Shown here: positions 15,841-24,455 of the stretch, piece after piece
Layout of the letters: every line of letters starts with the position of its first letter
Numbering within the stretch: position 1 is the first letter of the stretch
DNA from: an uncultured Oscillospiraceae bacterium
GTDB taxonomy: Bacteria > Bacillota > Clostridia > Oscillospirales > Oscillospiraceae
Assembly: GCA_947589545.1 (NCBI GenBank)
Contig: CANQBA010000032.1
Span: 1-42,515, forward strand
DNA: 42,515 nt
Reading direction: 5' to 3'
Position numbers and translations under genes: made by a program
Notes under the pieces: model-generated
The model's database searches: none
What the model saw: only the letters and a program-made list of their open reading frames with translations
Told to the model about the DNA's origin: nothing

Positions 15841-17244
15841 ATGGATAAAGTGAGAACAAAGCCCCGCGGCAAGGAGGCCGTCCGGTTCGCCCTGGCGCTT
15901 ATATGCGCCAAGCTGACGGTGCCGCTTTTGAAGCTCACCCGGCACAACGGCACCAACTTCCCCGGCGAGATCGCCATGAAGATCTGTCCGGCCTTCCTGC
16001 GGTATCTGGACAAGCCGGCGCGGCTCCTGGCCGTCACCGGCACCAACGGCAAGACCACGGTGACGAATCTGCTCTGCGACACGCTGACAAAGGCCGGCTA
16101 CAAGGTTCTCAGCAACCGGGCCGGCTCCAACATGTACCCCGGCGTGGCCACGGCGCTGCTGGAGGGCGTCAGCCTCTTCAACAAATGTTCCCGGGACGTG
16201 GCCGTGCTGGAGATCGACGAGCGCTCCTCCCGGCTCATCTTCCCCCACCTGACGCCGGAGCTGATGGCGGTGACCAACCTTTTCCGGGACTCCATCATGC
16301 GCAACGCCCATCCCCAGTTCATCGCGGATTTCCTCACCCGGTACATCCCCCGGGAGACGAAGCTGGTGCTGAACGCCGACGATCTCATCTCCGCCGCCGT
16401 CTCCCCCCACAACGACCGGGTCTATTTCGGCATCGAGCGGATGGCGACGGACGTGACGGAGTGCGTCAACCGCCTCAACGACATGCGGATCTGCCCCAAA
16501 TGCGCCGGGCGTCTGGAGTACGACTACCTGCGTTACCACCACATCGGCCGCGTCCACTGCGTGGACTGCGGCTTCTCCTCCCCCGCCTACGACTACGCCG
16601 GGGCGGACGCCTCCCTGGACGCCATGACCGTGACGGTGCGTGACAGGGGCGGCCGGGAGACGTACCCCCTCTTCTCCGACAGCATCTTCAATATCTACAA
16701 CCTGGTGACCGCCGTGGCCATGCTCCGTGAGTTCGGCATGGAGCACGCGGAGATCAAAAAATACCTCTCCCAGGTGAAGCTGGTGGGCACGCGGCACACG
16801 GACGAGGAGGTCAACGGCGTCCACGTGATCAATCAGATGGCCAAGGGCCTCAACGCCCTGGCCTGCTCCCGGGCCTTCGATTACATCGCCTCCCAGCCGG
16901 GGAGGAAGGAGATCCTGCTGCTGATGAACTGCCTGTCCGACGAGCGCCACTGGTCGGAAAACGTCTGCTGGCTCTATGACGCGGACTTTGAATTTTTGGC
17001 GGATCCCGACATCCACATCATCGTCACCGGCCCCCGGGGGAAGGACTACTTCCTGCGGCTGAAGCTGGCGGGAGTGCGGGAGGAACAGATGGATTACGAG
17101 CGGGACGAGTTCGCGGCGGCGGACAAGCTGTATCTGGAGCCCGGCTCCTCCGTCTACCTGCTCTACGGGGCGGATGACTCCCTGGATCTGGCTTTCCGGG
17201 TTCGGGAGAAGGTTTTGAGGCTTGCGAGGGAGGCAAAACGATGA
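15841..17244 (+). CDS. murT: MurT-like Mur ligase (lipid II isoglutaminyl synthase subunit)
   Basis: A 467-residue Mur ligase homologue with DUF1727 at the C-terminus. The ATP-binding P-loop GTNGKTT is at 67-73. The central domain holds a zinc-ribbon pair (C218/C221 and C240/C243, pattern CPKC...HCVDCGF), a MurT trait absent from other Mur ligases. The WLYDADFE motif near residue 380 carries a conserved Asp. In the known system MurT phosphorylates the D-Glu carboxylate of lipid II and GatD supplies ammonia, giving D-isoglutamine. It overlaps gatD by four bases (ATGA), so the two are translationally coupled. See the GatD entry for an oddity in the partner. Confidence 0.88.
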   Translation: MDKVRTKPRGKEAVRFALALICAKLTVPLLKLTRHNGTNFPGEIAMKICPAFLRYLDKPARLLAVTGTNGKTTVTNLLCDTLTKAGYKVLSNRAGSNMYPGVATALLEGVSLFNKCSRDVAVLEIDERSSRLIFPHLTPELMAVTNLFRDSIMRNAHPQFIADFLTRYIPRETKLVLNADDLISAAVSPHNDRVYFGIERMATDVTECVNRLNDMRICPKCAGRLEYDYLRYHHIGRVHCVDCGFSSPAYDYAGADASLDAMTVTVRDRGGRETYPLFSDSIFNIYNLVTAVAMLREFGMEHAEIKKYLSQVKLVGTRHTDEEVNGVHVINQMAKGLNALACSRAFDYIASQPGRKEILLLMNCLSDERHWSENVCWLYDADFEFLADPDIHIIVTGPRGKDYFLRLKLAGVREEQMDYERDEFAAADKLYLEPGSSVYLLYGADDSLDLAFRVREKVLRLAREAKR

Positions 17245-17957
17245 CCATTGAGCTTCTTTACCCGGAGGTGTGCAACCTCTACGGGGATCTGATGAATGTG
17301 GAATATCTGGCCCGCTCCTCCGGCGCCGCGGTCATCCGGACGGGTCTGAAGGACACGCCCCGCTTCGTGGCGGAAAAAATCGACCTGGTGTACATGGGCT
17401 CCACCACCGAGCGGGGGCAGGAGCTGGTGCGGGACGCCTTCGAGCCCTGGCTCCCGGCCCTGCAAAAGCGCACGGAGGAGGGCGGCGTGACCCTGCTCAC
17501 CGGCAACGCCCTGGAGATCTTCGGGGATCACATCACCGACGACGACGGCACGGACATCCCCATGCTGGGCTGGTTCCCCCTCCGGGCGGAGCGCCACTGG
17601 CTGGGCCGGTACAACGCCATGTATCTGGGAAAGCTGGAGGACATGACCGTGGTGGCCTTCAAGAGCCAGTTCGGGCACGCCTACCCCACCGGCAATGAGC
17701 TCCCCGCCTCCCTCTTCGAGACGGTTCGGGGCGCGGGGCTGAACCCGGAGCTTGCCGGTGAGGGCGTCAGGATCCGCAATCTGATGGCCACCTACCTCAT
17801 CGGGCCGCTGCTCATTCTGACGCCGCCCTTCGCCAAATATGTGCTGAAGCTTATGGGCGCGGAGGACACCACCCTGGCCTTTGAAAAGGAGGCCATGGAG
17901 GCATATGACGCCCGCGTGGCGGACTTCACCGACCCCAAGCGGAATTTTGTGTATTGA
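17241..17957 (+). CDS. gatD: GatD-like glutamine amidotransferase lacking its Cys and His
   Basis: A 238-residue protein of the CobB/CobQ-like class I amidotransferase type and the partner of MurT. The typical GatD N-terminus (LYPEVCNLYGDLMNVEYL) is present. Where family members have the nucleophile in a motif such as ICGGYQLLG, this protein reads LLTGNALEIFG, with Gly at position 88 in place of Cys. Where they have a Tyr-x-His-Gly element, it reads ATYLIGPLL, with Ile at 187 instead of His. The reading frame is intact, so this is not a frameshift. It probably cannot hydrolyse glutamine by the usual mechanism. It may use free ammonia, act as a scaffold or have another role. Confidence 0.8.
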   Translation: MTIELLYPEVCNLYGDLMNVEYLARSSGAAVIRTGLKDTPRFVAEKIDLVYMGSTTERGQELVRDAFEPWLPALQKRTEEGGVTLLTGNALEIFGDHITDDDGTDIPMLGWFPLRAERHWLGRYNAMYLGKLEDMTVVAFKSQFGHAYPTGNELPASLFETVRGAGLNPELAGEGVRIRNLMATYLIGPLLILTPPFAKYVLKLMGAEDTTLAFEKEAMEAYDARVADFTDPKRNFVY

Positions 17958-18046
17958 GTTCCCTTCTTCTACAGCATGAATTATACTACGAATACGTATA
18001 TTTGTCAAGTAAAAATATTTTAAAATTAATTAATTTTTTGTGAACA

Positions 18047-18077
18047 AGCGCCCCGGCGACGGATTTGCCGGGGCGCT
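18047..18077. terminator. Terminator between gatD and the M20 gene
   Basis: An 11-bp stem AGCGCCCCGGC/GCCGGGGCGCT with a 9-base loop. It lies between the convergent gatD (+) and M20 (-) genes and has a T-rich side in both directions. Confidence 0.8.
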
Positions 18078-18135
18078 CTTCATTTTTGCGGGGCGGAAAA
18101 TCGGGGAAGCCCGGCGGCGGGCCGCGAAGTCCGCT

Positions 18136-19317
18136 TTATTTTTCGCTGTGCTCCTCCAGCCACCGGATGGCGCAGTGGGTGAGGCCCGCCGCGCCCACGG
18201 GCAGGACGTCCTCGTTGAACATGACCTTGGGGTTGTGGGCGGGGGCGTCTCCGCGCTCATCGGAAAAGCCGGAGGCCAGATAGATGAAGGCGGTGGGAAC
18301 GCGCTCGGCCACCAGGGCGAAGTCCTCCGAGGCGCTGGAGGCAATGCCCTTGTACTCGGCAAAGCCGGGGATGTCCATCTCCCGCAGATAGCCCACCATC
18401 TCCCGGACGACGGCGCCGTCGCAGACCAGCGGCGGCACGCCCCGGACGATGTCGCACCGGGCCTCCCCGCCGTAAGCGGCGGCGATGCCGGCGGTCAGCT
18501 CGCGGATCCGGCGCAGGAGCTTGTCCCGGGCCTCCTTGTCGTTGGTGCGGATGGTGCCCTCCAGGACGGCGGTGTCGGGGATGATGTTGGCGGTGGAGCC
18601 GGCCTCGAAATGGCCCACGGTGAGAAGGGTGGACTTCTGGGGGTCGGACTCCCGGGCGATCAGCTCCTGGAGCCCCAGGTGGATCTGGACGCCGATGTTG
18701 ATGGGATCCACCGCCGTGTGGGGGTAGGCCCCGTGGCCGCCCCGGCCCTTGATGTCGATGCGGAAGATGTCGGTGGAGAACATCATGGTGGCGGCGTCGT
18801 TATACATGATAAGGCCCACGGGGAGCTTGCCGGGGCCGGTGTGGAAGGCCAGGGCCGCGTCGGGGACGGGATCCTCTAAGATGCCGTTCTCGATCATGTT
18901 CCGGCTGCCCTCGAAGGTCTCCTCCGCCGGCTGGAACATGAATTTCACCGTGCCGCGCAGCTCGCTCTCCCGCTCCTTCAGCATTTTGGCGGCGGTGAGG
19001 AGCATGGCCGCGTGGCAGTCGTGGCCGCAGGCGTGGTTCTCCGTGCCCGTGGGGCAGGCGAAGGGCAGGCCAGATTCCTCCGGCATGGGCAGGGCGTCCA
19101 TGTCGGCCCGGAGCAGCAGCACGGGGCTCCCCTGCCCCAGCGCGGCGGTGACGCCCTTCCCCAGGGGCCGGGGCGTCAAGCCGTATTCCGTCAGCTTCCC
19201 GGCGACGTAACGCACCGCCTTGGGCATCTCCAGGCCGCACTCGGCGTTTTGGTGGAAGAACCGGCGGTTAGCGACCGTCTCCTCCCTCAGCTCCAGCGCT
19301 CTTTCGTATTCGTTCAT
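18136..19317 (-). CDS. M20 family amidohydrolase (N-acyl-amino-acid hydrolase type)
   Basis: A 393-residue zinc peptidase-like enzyme. The metal-binding residues are visible: CGHDCHAAMLL (about 98-108), FQPAEETFEGSRNMIE (the Glu-Glu pair), ALAFHTGPG, and the C-terminal SASEDFALVAERVP with HNPKVMFNED. Family members remove acyl groups from amino acids or short peptides; the acyl substrate is not determined. A dimerisation insert sits at about 180-290. I chose ATG 19317 because GGGAGGG lies 6 bases upstream. The upstream -10 box TATAAT (19345-19350) suggests it is divergently transcribed from the rRNA methyltransferase gene. Confidence 0.86.
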   Translation of the reverse strand: MNEYERALELREETVANRRFFHQNAECGLEMPKAVRYVAGKLTEYGLTPRPLGKGVTAALGQGSPVLLLRADMDALPMPEESGLPFACPTGTENHACGHDCHAAMLLTAAKMLKERESELRGTVKFMFQPAEETFEGSRNMIENGILEDPVPDAALAFHTGPGKLPVGLIMYNDAATMMFSTDIFRIDIKGRGGHGAYPHTAVDPINIGVQIHLGLQELIARESDPQKSTLLTVGHFEAGSTANIIPDTAVLEGTIRTNDKEARDKLLRRIRELTAGIAAAYGGEARCDIVRGVPPLVCDGAVVREMVGYLREMDIPGFAEYKGIASSASEDFALVAERVPTAFIYLASGFSDERGDAPAHNPKVMFNEDVLPVGAAGLTHCAIRWLEEHSEK

Positions 19318-19362
19318 GAAAAACCCTCCCAAGTTTTTTCTTCCATTATAATCCCTTTTTCG

Positions 19363-19391
19363 TTGACTTGGAAGATGGGCGGTGATAAAAT
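19363..19391 (+). promoter_or_regulatory. Promoter for the SpoU methyltransferase gene
   Basis: TTGACT (19363-19368), a 17-base spacer and TAAAAT (19386-19391), about 27 bases before the start. Confidence 0.65.
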
Positions 19392-19418
19392 TTTTGTAAA
19401 TAAAAAGGTGGTGCGCCC

Positions 19419-20237
19419 ATGGCCGAGATCATTGAAATTACCGACATAAACGCCCCGGAGCTGGACATATTCGCCCGGCTCACCGAGTCCCAGCTTCGCT
19501 CCCGCCGGGAGCCGGAGAAGGGCATCTTCATCGCGGAGAGCCCCAAGGTGATCCGGGTGGCGCTGGACGCGGGCCTGGAGCCCGTGGCCTTGCTCATGGA
19601 GGGCCGGCACCTGGAGGGGGACGGCAGGGAGATCATCGCCCGCTGTCCCCGGATCCCGGTGTACACCGGCAGCCGGGAGCTTCTCAGCGGCCTTACGGGC
19701 TATACGCTGACCCGGGGCGTGCTGTGCGCCATGCGGCGGCCCGCGCCCGTACCCGCGTCGGAGATCCTGGAAAACGCCCGGCGGGTGGCGGTGCTGGAGG
19801 GCGTGGTGGACGCCACCAACATCGGCGCCATCTTCCGCTCCGCCGCCGCTCTCGGCCTTAACGGAGTACTCTTATCCCCCACCTGCTGCGATCCGCTCAT
19901 CCGCCGCGCCGCGCGGGTCAGCATGGGGACGGTGTTTCAGATCCCCTGGGCTTATCTGGAGGACTGGCCTGGGGGCGGGACGGCCCTGCTGCGGGAGCGC
20001 GGCTTCAAGACGGCGGCTATGGCGCTGACGGACGACTCCGTCCCCATCGACGACCCGCGCCCCGCCGGGGAACCCCGGCTGGCCATTGTCCTGGGCGCCG
20101 AGGGGGACGGCCTGGCCCCCTCCACCGTGGCCGCCTGCGACTACACGGTGAGGATCCCCATGTACCACGGGGTGGACTCCCTCAACGTCTCCGCCGCCGC
20201 GGCCGTGGCCTTCTGGGCTCTGACCCCCCGCGCGTGA
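19419..20237 (+). CDS. SpoU/TrmH family RNA 2'-O-methyltransferase
   Basis: A 272-residue RNA ribose methyltransferase (SPOUT fold). The N-terminal substrate-binding domain (about 1-100) is followed by the trefoil-knot domain with the family motifs: 1 (VDATNIGAIFRSAAALGL), 2 (LAIVLGAEGDGL) and 3 (YTVRIPMYHGVDSLNVSAA). It uses S-adenosylmethionine to methylate rRNA or tRNA 2'-OH. Target cannot be told; RlmB and TrmH paralogues look similar. RBS AAAGGTGG lies upstream. It stands alone, followed by an unrelated minus-strand gene. Confidence 0.9.
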   Translation: MAEIIEITDINAPELDIFARLTESQLRSRREPEKGIFIAESPKVIRVALDAGLEPVALLMEGRHLEGDGREIIARCPRIPVYTGSRELLSGLTGYTLTRGVLCAMRRPAPVPASEILENARRVAVLEGVVDATNIGAIFRSAAALGLNGVLLSPTCCDPLIRRAARVSMGTVFQIPWAYLEDWPGGGTALLRERGFKTAAMALTDDSVPIDDPRPAGEPRLAIVLGAEGDGLAPSTVAACDYTVRIPMYHGVDSLNVSAAAAVAFWALTPRA

Positions 20238-20244
20238 AAAAAAA

Positions 20245-20284
20245 GAAAGACGGACGCGCCTTCGTTTAGGGCGTCCATCTTTCA
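20245..20284. terminator. Terminator between the TrmH-like gene and the small secreted protein
   Basis: GAAAGA...GGACGC / GGGCGTCC...TCTTTC hairpin flanked by an A-run on one side and a T/A-rich tail on the other. It serves the plus-strand TrmH gene and probably the minus-strand gene ending at 20298. Confidence 0.6.
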
Positions 20285-20297
20285 TATAATCTAATCT

Positions 20298-20594
20298 TTA
20301 TTTTTCCGGGGACAGCGCCTTAACCTCACTTACATAACCGTTGTTATCGTAGTAAATGATGACCTCCGTCCCATCGTCAGGGGCATATATATCTCCCCAA
20401 AAACCGGAGAGCGAACCCTGCGGCTCACCGAATCTCGCGTGGACATCTTTCTCAGAAAAGGTGTGATCCAGGGCCAAAAATTCAGATGCGGGCCCTGCCG
20501 CGCCCCGCTGCCAGAAATACACGGCTAGAACAAGTGCCAGTATAAGTGCGATGCCAAGGAGAAGGAAACATAAACGGCGGCGTTCTTTTAACAT
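20298..20594 (-). CDS. Small membrane-anchored protein, 98 aa
   Basis: A basic N-terminus (MLKERRR) and a single hydrophobic segment (about residues 8-27) precede a soluble, acidic domain (HARFGEPQGSLSGFWGDIY...). It is probably an extracytoplasmic protein tethered by its signal anchor; there is no lipobox Cys. The DVHARFGEPQG pattern is reminiscent of SmpA/OmlA-like folds but I cannot assign it. AAAGGAG precedes the ATG. It lies at the left edge of the mobile-element graveyard. Confidence 0.55.
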   Translation of the reverse strand: MLKERRRLCFLLLGIALILALVLAVYFWQRGAAGPASEFLALDHTFSEKDVHARFGEPQGSLSGFWGDIYAPDDGTEVIIYYDNNGYVSEVKALSPEK

Positions 20595-20734
20595 AGCGGC
20601 GCTCCTTTCAATTGCCCATCAGAATAACGCAAGCGTCCCCGCTGTCGATCCCGCGGATCCGCTCAACCTGTCATACATAATAGGCATAGCACGATTTGGC
20701 AAAATCCGCAAGAGGGGAAAAACTGTTTTTTCAG

Positions 20735-21095
20735 GGTCAATCAGCGAGTAAACATAATGTGAACGAGAAACTTACCATAGCAAAAGGGTATGGTACACTG
20801 GGCAAAAGGAGATGTGTATCATGAAAAAGCTCAGCTTACTTGAAGTGCTGGAGGGACTGGAGGATAATCGGCGGAACTCAGTGTATGGTATCCGCTGCAC
20901 GAGGTGCTGTTCATTCTGCTGACGGCGATCATCTGCGGGGAGACATCCTACGCGAAGGTGGAGACATTCGGGCATTTGCGGGAGGAATGGCTGAGAAAAT
21001 ACCTGACATTAGAGCACGGGATTCCTGATGCCGGGACTTTTCGGTATGTGTTGGTGAAATTTCTCGTTCACATTATGTTTACTCGTTGATTGACC
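20735..21095 (+). mobile_element. ISAs1-derived miniature element with 39-bp terminal inverted repeats
   Basis: Terminal inverted repeats of 39 bp (20735-20773 and 21057-21095) differ at only two positions and begin GGTCAATCA. They enclose 283 bp with the first part of an ISAs1-type transposase (see next entry). The rest of the transposase is missing, so this is a deletion derivative, MITE-like, that could be mobilised only by an intact relative. No obvious target-site duplication is seen in the flanks. Its right end abuts an istB fragment. Confidence 0.7.
20821..21090 (+). pseudogene. ISAs1 family transposase N-terminal remnant
   Basis: The frame starts MKKLSLLEVLEGLEDNRRNS and then continues one frame away as WYPLHEVLFILLTAIICGE, EEWLRKYLTLEHGIPDAGTF, the usual ISAs1 N-terminal region (DPR-like start, YPL.E.L...IL.G and GIP...TF). 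A frameshift lies near 20890. The DDE catalytic residues (downstream) are absent because the gene was deleted into the right terminal repeat. It is not functional. Confidence 0.75.
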
Positions 21096-21639
21096 ATGTA
21101 CATTGAGGACAGGCGCCTTGACAAAGGCCGGATGCTCCGTTTCGCCACCTGCCAATACATCGATGAGGGACGGCACATCATCCTCAAGGGCGCGTCCGGA
21201 AATGGGAAGACATACCTTGCCTGTGCCCTTAGCAGCGCGGCCTGCCGCAAGTTCAAGACGATCCGGTACATAAGGATGCCAGAGCTTCTGGATGAACTGA
21301 GCGTCGCAAAAGCGAACAGAGCGTTCAGTGCCGCAGTCAGGGCATACAAGAAGGTGAATCTGCTGATCCCGGAACGAGTGGTTGATCCGCAAGCTGACAC
21401 CCAGGGAAAGCTATGACATTCTGGAGATCGTTGAGGCTCGAATCGACAGGTTCGTTATCTTTTGTACCCAGTACCATACAGAGGGTTGGTATGACCGCAT
21501 CAACCCTGACCCGAACAATGACAGCCCTATCTCTGACGCGATCATTAGCAGAATCGTCAACAACGTCTATGAGGCCATGATTGAGGGAAAGGTCTCTATG
21601 CGAAAGCGGCACGGCCTTTCAGAAGAGGCAGAGCCATGA
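21096..21639 (+). pseudogene. istB fragment (IS21 helper ATPase)
   Basis: The reading frame from 21096 shows an IstB-like AAA+ fragment: LDKGRMLRFATCQYI, Walker A GASGNGKT (about residues 31-38) and YIRMPELLDEL. Near 21374 the frame shifts by one extra base. The C-terminal half continues in another frame as [36 protein letters not shown] and [12 protein letters not shown], a typical IstB end. The N-terminal part is missing, cut at the right repeat of the ISAs1 element. It is non-functional. Confidence 0.8.
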
Positions 21640-21945
21640 CGCTGGCGAAAAAAGACTTGGATACCAAATGGGCCATGATGTTCCGATCCTGTAAACACCC
21701 CGAGGCGGCAAAAAAGCACTGGAGCGATTCTCAGAGAAACCAGGCAAAGGAAATGAATGGTCGGAACAGGTTTTATATGAGCAGCTGAGAAAGCTCGTCA
21801 GGAAGTACGAGTGACATACCGATACGGTAAACTTATGCTGCCGGCAGTCTTTCTGAAGAATTGCCGCAACATCAATACCCCTTCACGCATGCCGGGCACT
21901 CCCTGTGGGCAATTCCTCCGTGCACGCGTGGCATTGCGGGCGGGA

Positions 21946-22002
21946 TATACCCCCAGCGGAGCCCAGACCAGTGCCGTGCTGTTCAGCCTCATAAAGACGG
22001 CA
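21946..22002 (+). pseudogene. Possible IS66 transposase C-terminal scrap
   Basis: A short stretch reads TPSGAQTSAVLFSLIKTA, close to the C-terminal motif of IS66 TnpC (TPxGAxASAxxYSxVETA). The surrounding frame has no other support. It lies in the degenerate region 21640-22058, where nothing else is recognisable. Confidence 0.4.
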
Positions 22003-22058
22003 TCGGTTCTGCAGCCAAGAAGCTTCACGGTTTCGCCGAGACTGTTATCTCAAATGTA

Positions 22059-22378
22059 TTATTCATATTCTTCTTTCAAGGGCCCGATACCGCAAACTAT
22101 ATACTTAAAATTGCTGTTGCATAGTTTTTGCAACGCCTTGATCATCAGTATGTGATTTTTATATACATTTTGGCAAGAGCATAATCTTCTTCGTTGGTTG
22201 TTATAAGCGCATCCGTTCAATGCTCAAGCAACCATTCGACGGGATAGAACATTAGCAAGTTTTCCTTTTGAAATATCGATAGCAATATCAATTGTATTAC
22301 CCTCATCAATCAGTTCTTTTAAGAGCACTTGAAGAAACCCATTGTTCCTCCAATGGTAGTTATGTATAATATCCTCAT
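22059..22378 (-). pseudogene. Decayed GT4 glycosyltransferase
   Basis: Three pieces of a GT4-type glycosyltransferase can be read on the minus strand in order: MRILYITTIGGTMGFFK then LLKELIDEGNTIDIA after a one-base frameshift; ITTNEEDYALAKMYIK; and MIKALQKLCNSNFKYIVCGIG then PLKEEYE and a stop. These match the start, the middle 'NxEDYxxAK' segment and the C-terminal 'NPNxxYxICGxGPLxxE' element of EpsD/Cps-type GT4 enzymes, but the sequence is only about 320 bp, so most of the gene has been deleted. It lies directly downstream of the AT-rich glycan operon and shows the ancestral locus once had a transferase here. Confidence 0.75.
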
Positions 22379-22588
22379 TTCAAGCCTCTGCAATAATATG
22401 AAATCAAGCTTACCACATAAACGAAAATATCAATTTATTGTAATTACGTACTTTTCAATCTTCTCCCATACAGTGTATCAGGCCTTGCAGTACAAATGTT
22501 TCGTGACTTTGCCATCGGTAAAGTATCCTTTTTCTCTTGTTATCTTCTCGGAAATAATAGTCATCCACCACTTCTATTATCAGGCCAA

Positions 22589-23311
22589 TCAAAAATCCAG
22601 TAATTCCTTACTAATATTTCTTTCGGCTCTTTGATAATCTTCCAAAAAGTCTACTTCTCCCCAAAATTGGTCATTGGTTTCAATCATGCGAACATCGTAC
22701 TTTTTCATATCAAATACTCTCTGGAGAGCGCCCTCAAAATAGGAAGTAAATAACTTATCCCGAAGAACGCCAATGGTGCTTGCATTAAGATCATCAATAA
22801 CATTCTTTTTTATTTTTGCAATACCGATAAATTCGCCGGCTGCTACCTCCACGGGCATATATTTGGTAATCTCTACTATTTTCCCATTTTCCAGTCTTAC
22901 CTTCATTGCCTCATCATCACAGGGCTTGGTATCTGTCGGAAGCACAATATCGCCATCCGATTTGAGCAGCTGTTCAAAAATATGGATATCGCATATGGTG
23001 TCGGCATGGAGATAGATAAAATCATCATGTAACTGGCTCATTCCCATATAATACGAACCGATTACGTTGGTAAATTCATAAAACGGATTGTATATCAACG
23101 TGATGCCGGGGATGCCCCTTGTTGCTTCAATCATTTTTTCGTCCTGAAATCCCGTTACAACGGTTATATCCCAAATTCCGTATTTGTGAAGCATAGCGAT
23201 GTTAATGTCAAGAATTCTTTTGCCGTTGATCCTCAATAAACTCTTTGGAAGATCCTCTGTTAAGCTCCCAAGTCTGCTGCCCTTGCCTGCCGCCATAATA
23301 ATCGCCTGCAT
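22589..23311 (-). CDS. LicC-like nucleotidyltransferase
   Basis: A 240-residue NTP transferase with the signature MAAGKGSRLGSLTEDLPKSL (nucleotide loop and Lys). The sequence closely resembles phosphocholine cytidylyltransferase (LicC)-family proteins rather than glucose-1-phosphate enzymes. In this context it would make CDP (or another NDP) adducts of a small phosphorylated alcohol. The last gene of the cluster, 19 bases after the dehydrogenase with an AGGAGGAAA site. The acceptor (choline-P, glycerol-P, another polyol-P) cannot be read from sequence. Confidence 0.75.
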   Translation of the reverse strand: MQAIIMAAGKGSRLGSLTEDLPKSLLRINGKRILDINIAMLHKYGIWDITVVTGFQDEKMIEATRGIPGITLIYNPFYEFTNVIGSYYMGMSQLHDDFIYLHADTICDIHIFEQLLKSDGDIVLPTDTKPCDDEAMKVRLENGKIVEITKYMPVEVAAGEFIGIAKIKKNVIDDLNASTIGVLRDKLFTSYFEGALQRVFDMKKYDVRMIETNDQFWGEVDFLEDYQRAERNISKELLDF

Positions 23312-23330
23312 AATCGTTTCCTCCTGTGTT

Positions 23331-24443
23331 TTACATAGATTCTTTATAAAGAGTCACGATAATATTGTCCTCGTCAGCCAGTTTATCATTTTTTAGATTG
23401 CCGCTGACCATATCCGCAAGCTCTTCGGCGCTTGGCACTCTCCCAAGATCTGTAATATTTCGGGCAATATTCATTCCGTTCAGCCATTTTCTAATGCGAT
23501 CCTCAGGTCGTCCTTCTTCACATCCAAGCCAGTCAAGTATCCGTTTTATCCGCATTGGATTTACTGTGCTTTCGTACTTCATCCAAGCGGGATAAAGTGC
23601 GATCAGTCCCGCGCCATGACTTGTCTCAGTAACAACACCGATTGGATACTGTAAGCGGTGCGGCAGACAGTTTCCAATGTTTTTCACATTGTATCCCATA
23701 ATATGACTGGCAAAACTCATCATCTCCCTCGCCTCATGATCATCAAGATTTTTAGCGAGCCTTGGCAATGCCTCTCCGACAATCTTTATTGATTTCTCAG
23801 AAAGCATTTCGGAAAACATATCTGCTTTGACAGCGCAATAACTCTCCGCTGCGTGTGCGAATACATCAAACCCAGTTTCCATAGTCACTGTCAAAGGAAG
23901 TTTGAACGTATAAGTAGGATCTACTATTGCAACTGTCGGCGCCACATTCTCTCCTCGAATACCGGATTTTTTCTTTTTCTCCCGACTTGATATGATTGCC
24001 CCTTTGCTGAGTTCTGCGCCTGTTCCTGCCGTAGTTGGAATAGCTATGATAGGTAGGGTATCAACAGGAAGTATCAATTCCTGAATCAAATATTGTTCAA
24101 TATCAATATCAGAAACGATGCCCACTGCTGCTGCCTTAGCCGCATCTATGGCACTGCCGCCGCCGAAACCAATCACAGAATTAACATGATTCTCCTTGCC
24201 GATTTTTATTGCGTTTCTGATCTCATCAACATCAGGATTTGCCGTTACCTTATCATAGTAAAACACTTCTGATTTAAGCCACGACACCAGCTCATCCACA
24301 AACCCTAATTCCTTTAACGCGGTGCCTGTAGTTATTAAAAGAGTTTTGGAACCGATTATTTTTTTCTCTTTCTTAACTGCTTCCTCAACACATTTATTAC
24401 CAAAATATGTTCTTGTGTTCATCGAAAGCTGATATGATTTCAT
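23331..24443 (-). CDS. Iron-dependent alcohol dehydrogenase
   Basis: A 370-residue group III Fe-ADH. The NAD(P)-binding motif GGGSAIDAAKA lies at 94-104, followed by GTGAELSKGA. Metal ligands are suggested by DVFAHAAESY and ETSHGAGLIALYPAW. Members include lactaldehyde/propanediol, phosphonoacetaldehyde and butanol dehydrogenases. Here it sits between a sugar kinase/aldolase pair and a LicC-like enzyme, so it may reduce an aldolase-derived aldehyde to the alcohol used downstream. I saw no phosphoenolpyruvate mutase, so a phosphonate route is not supported. The gene starts 12 bases after the kinase gene. Confidence 0.85.
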   Translation of the reverse strand: MKSYQLSMNTRTYFGNKCVEEAVKKEKKIIGSKTLLITTGTALKELGFVDELVSWLKSEVFYYDKVTANPDVDEIRNAIKIGKENHVNSVIGFGGGSAIDAAKAAAVGIVSDIDIEQYLIQELILPVDTLPIIAIPTTAGTGAELSKGAIISSREKKKKSGIRGENVAPTVAIVDPTYTFKLPLTVTMETGFDVFAHAAESYCAVKADMFSEMLSEKSIKIVGEALPRLAKNLDDHEAREMMSFASHIMGYNVKNIGNCLPHRLQYPIGVVTETSHGAGLIALYPAWMKYESTVNPMRIKRILDWLGCEEGRPEDRIRKWLNGMNIARNITDLGRVPSAEELADMVSGNLKNDKLADEDNIIVTLYKESM

Positions 24444-24455
24444 ATCTGGTCCCCC

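Noticed and set aside
22589-24443. Phosphonate (2-hydroxyethylphosphonate) biosynthesis from the Fe-ADH plus LicC-like pair
   Set aside because: Phosphonoacetaldehyde reductases are Fe-ADHs and often lie beside such nucleotidyltransferases, but no phosphoenolpyruvate mutase or phosphonopyruvate decarboxylase is present in the window.
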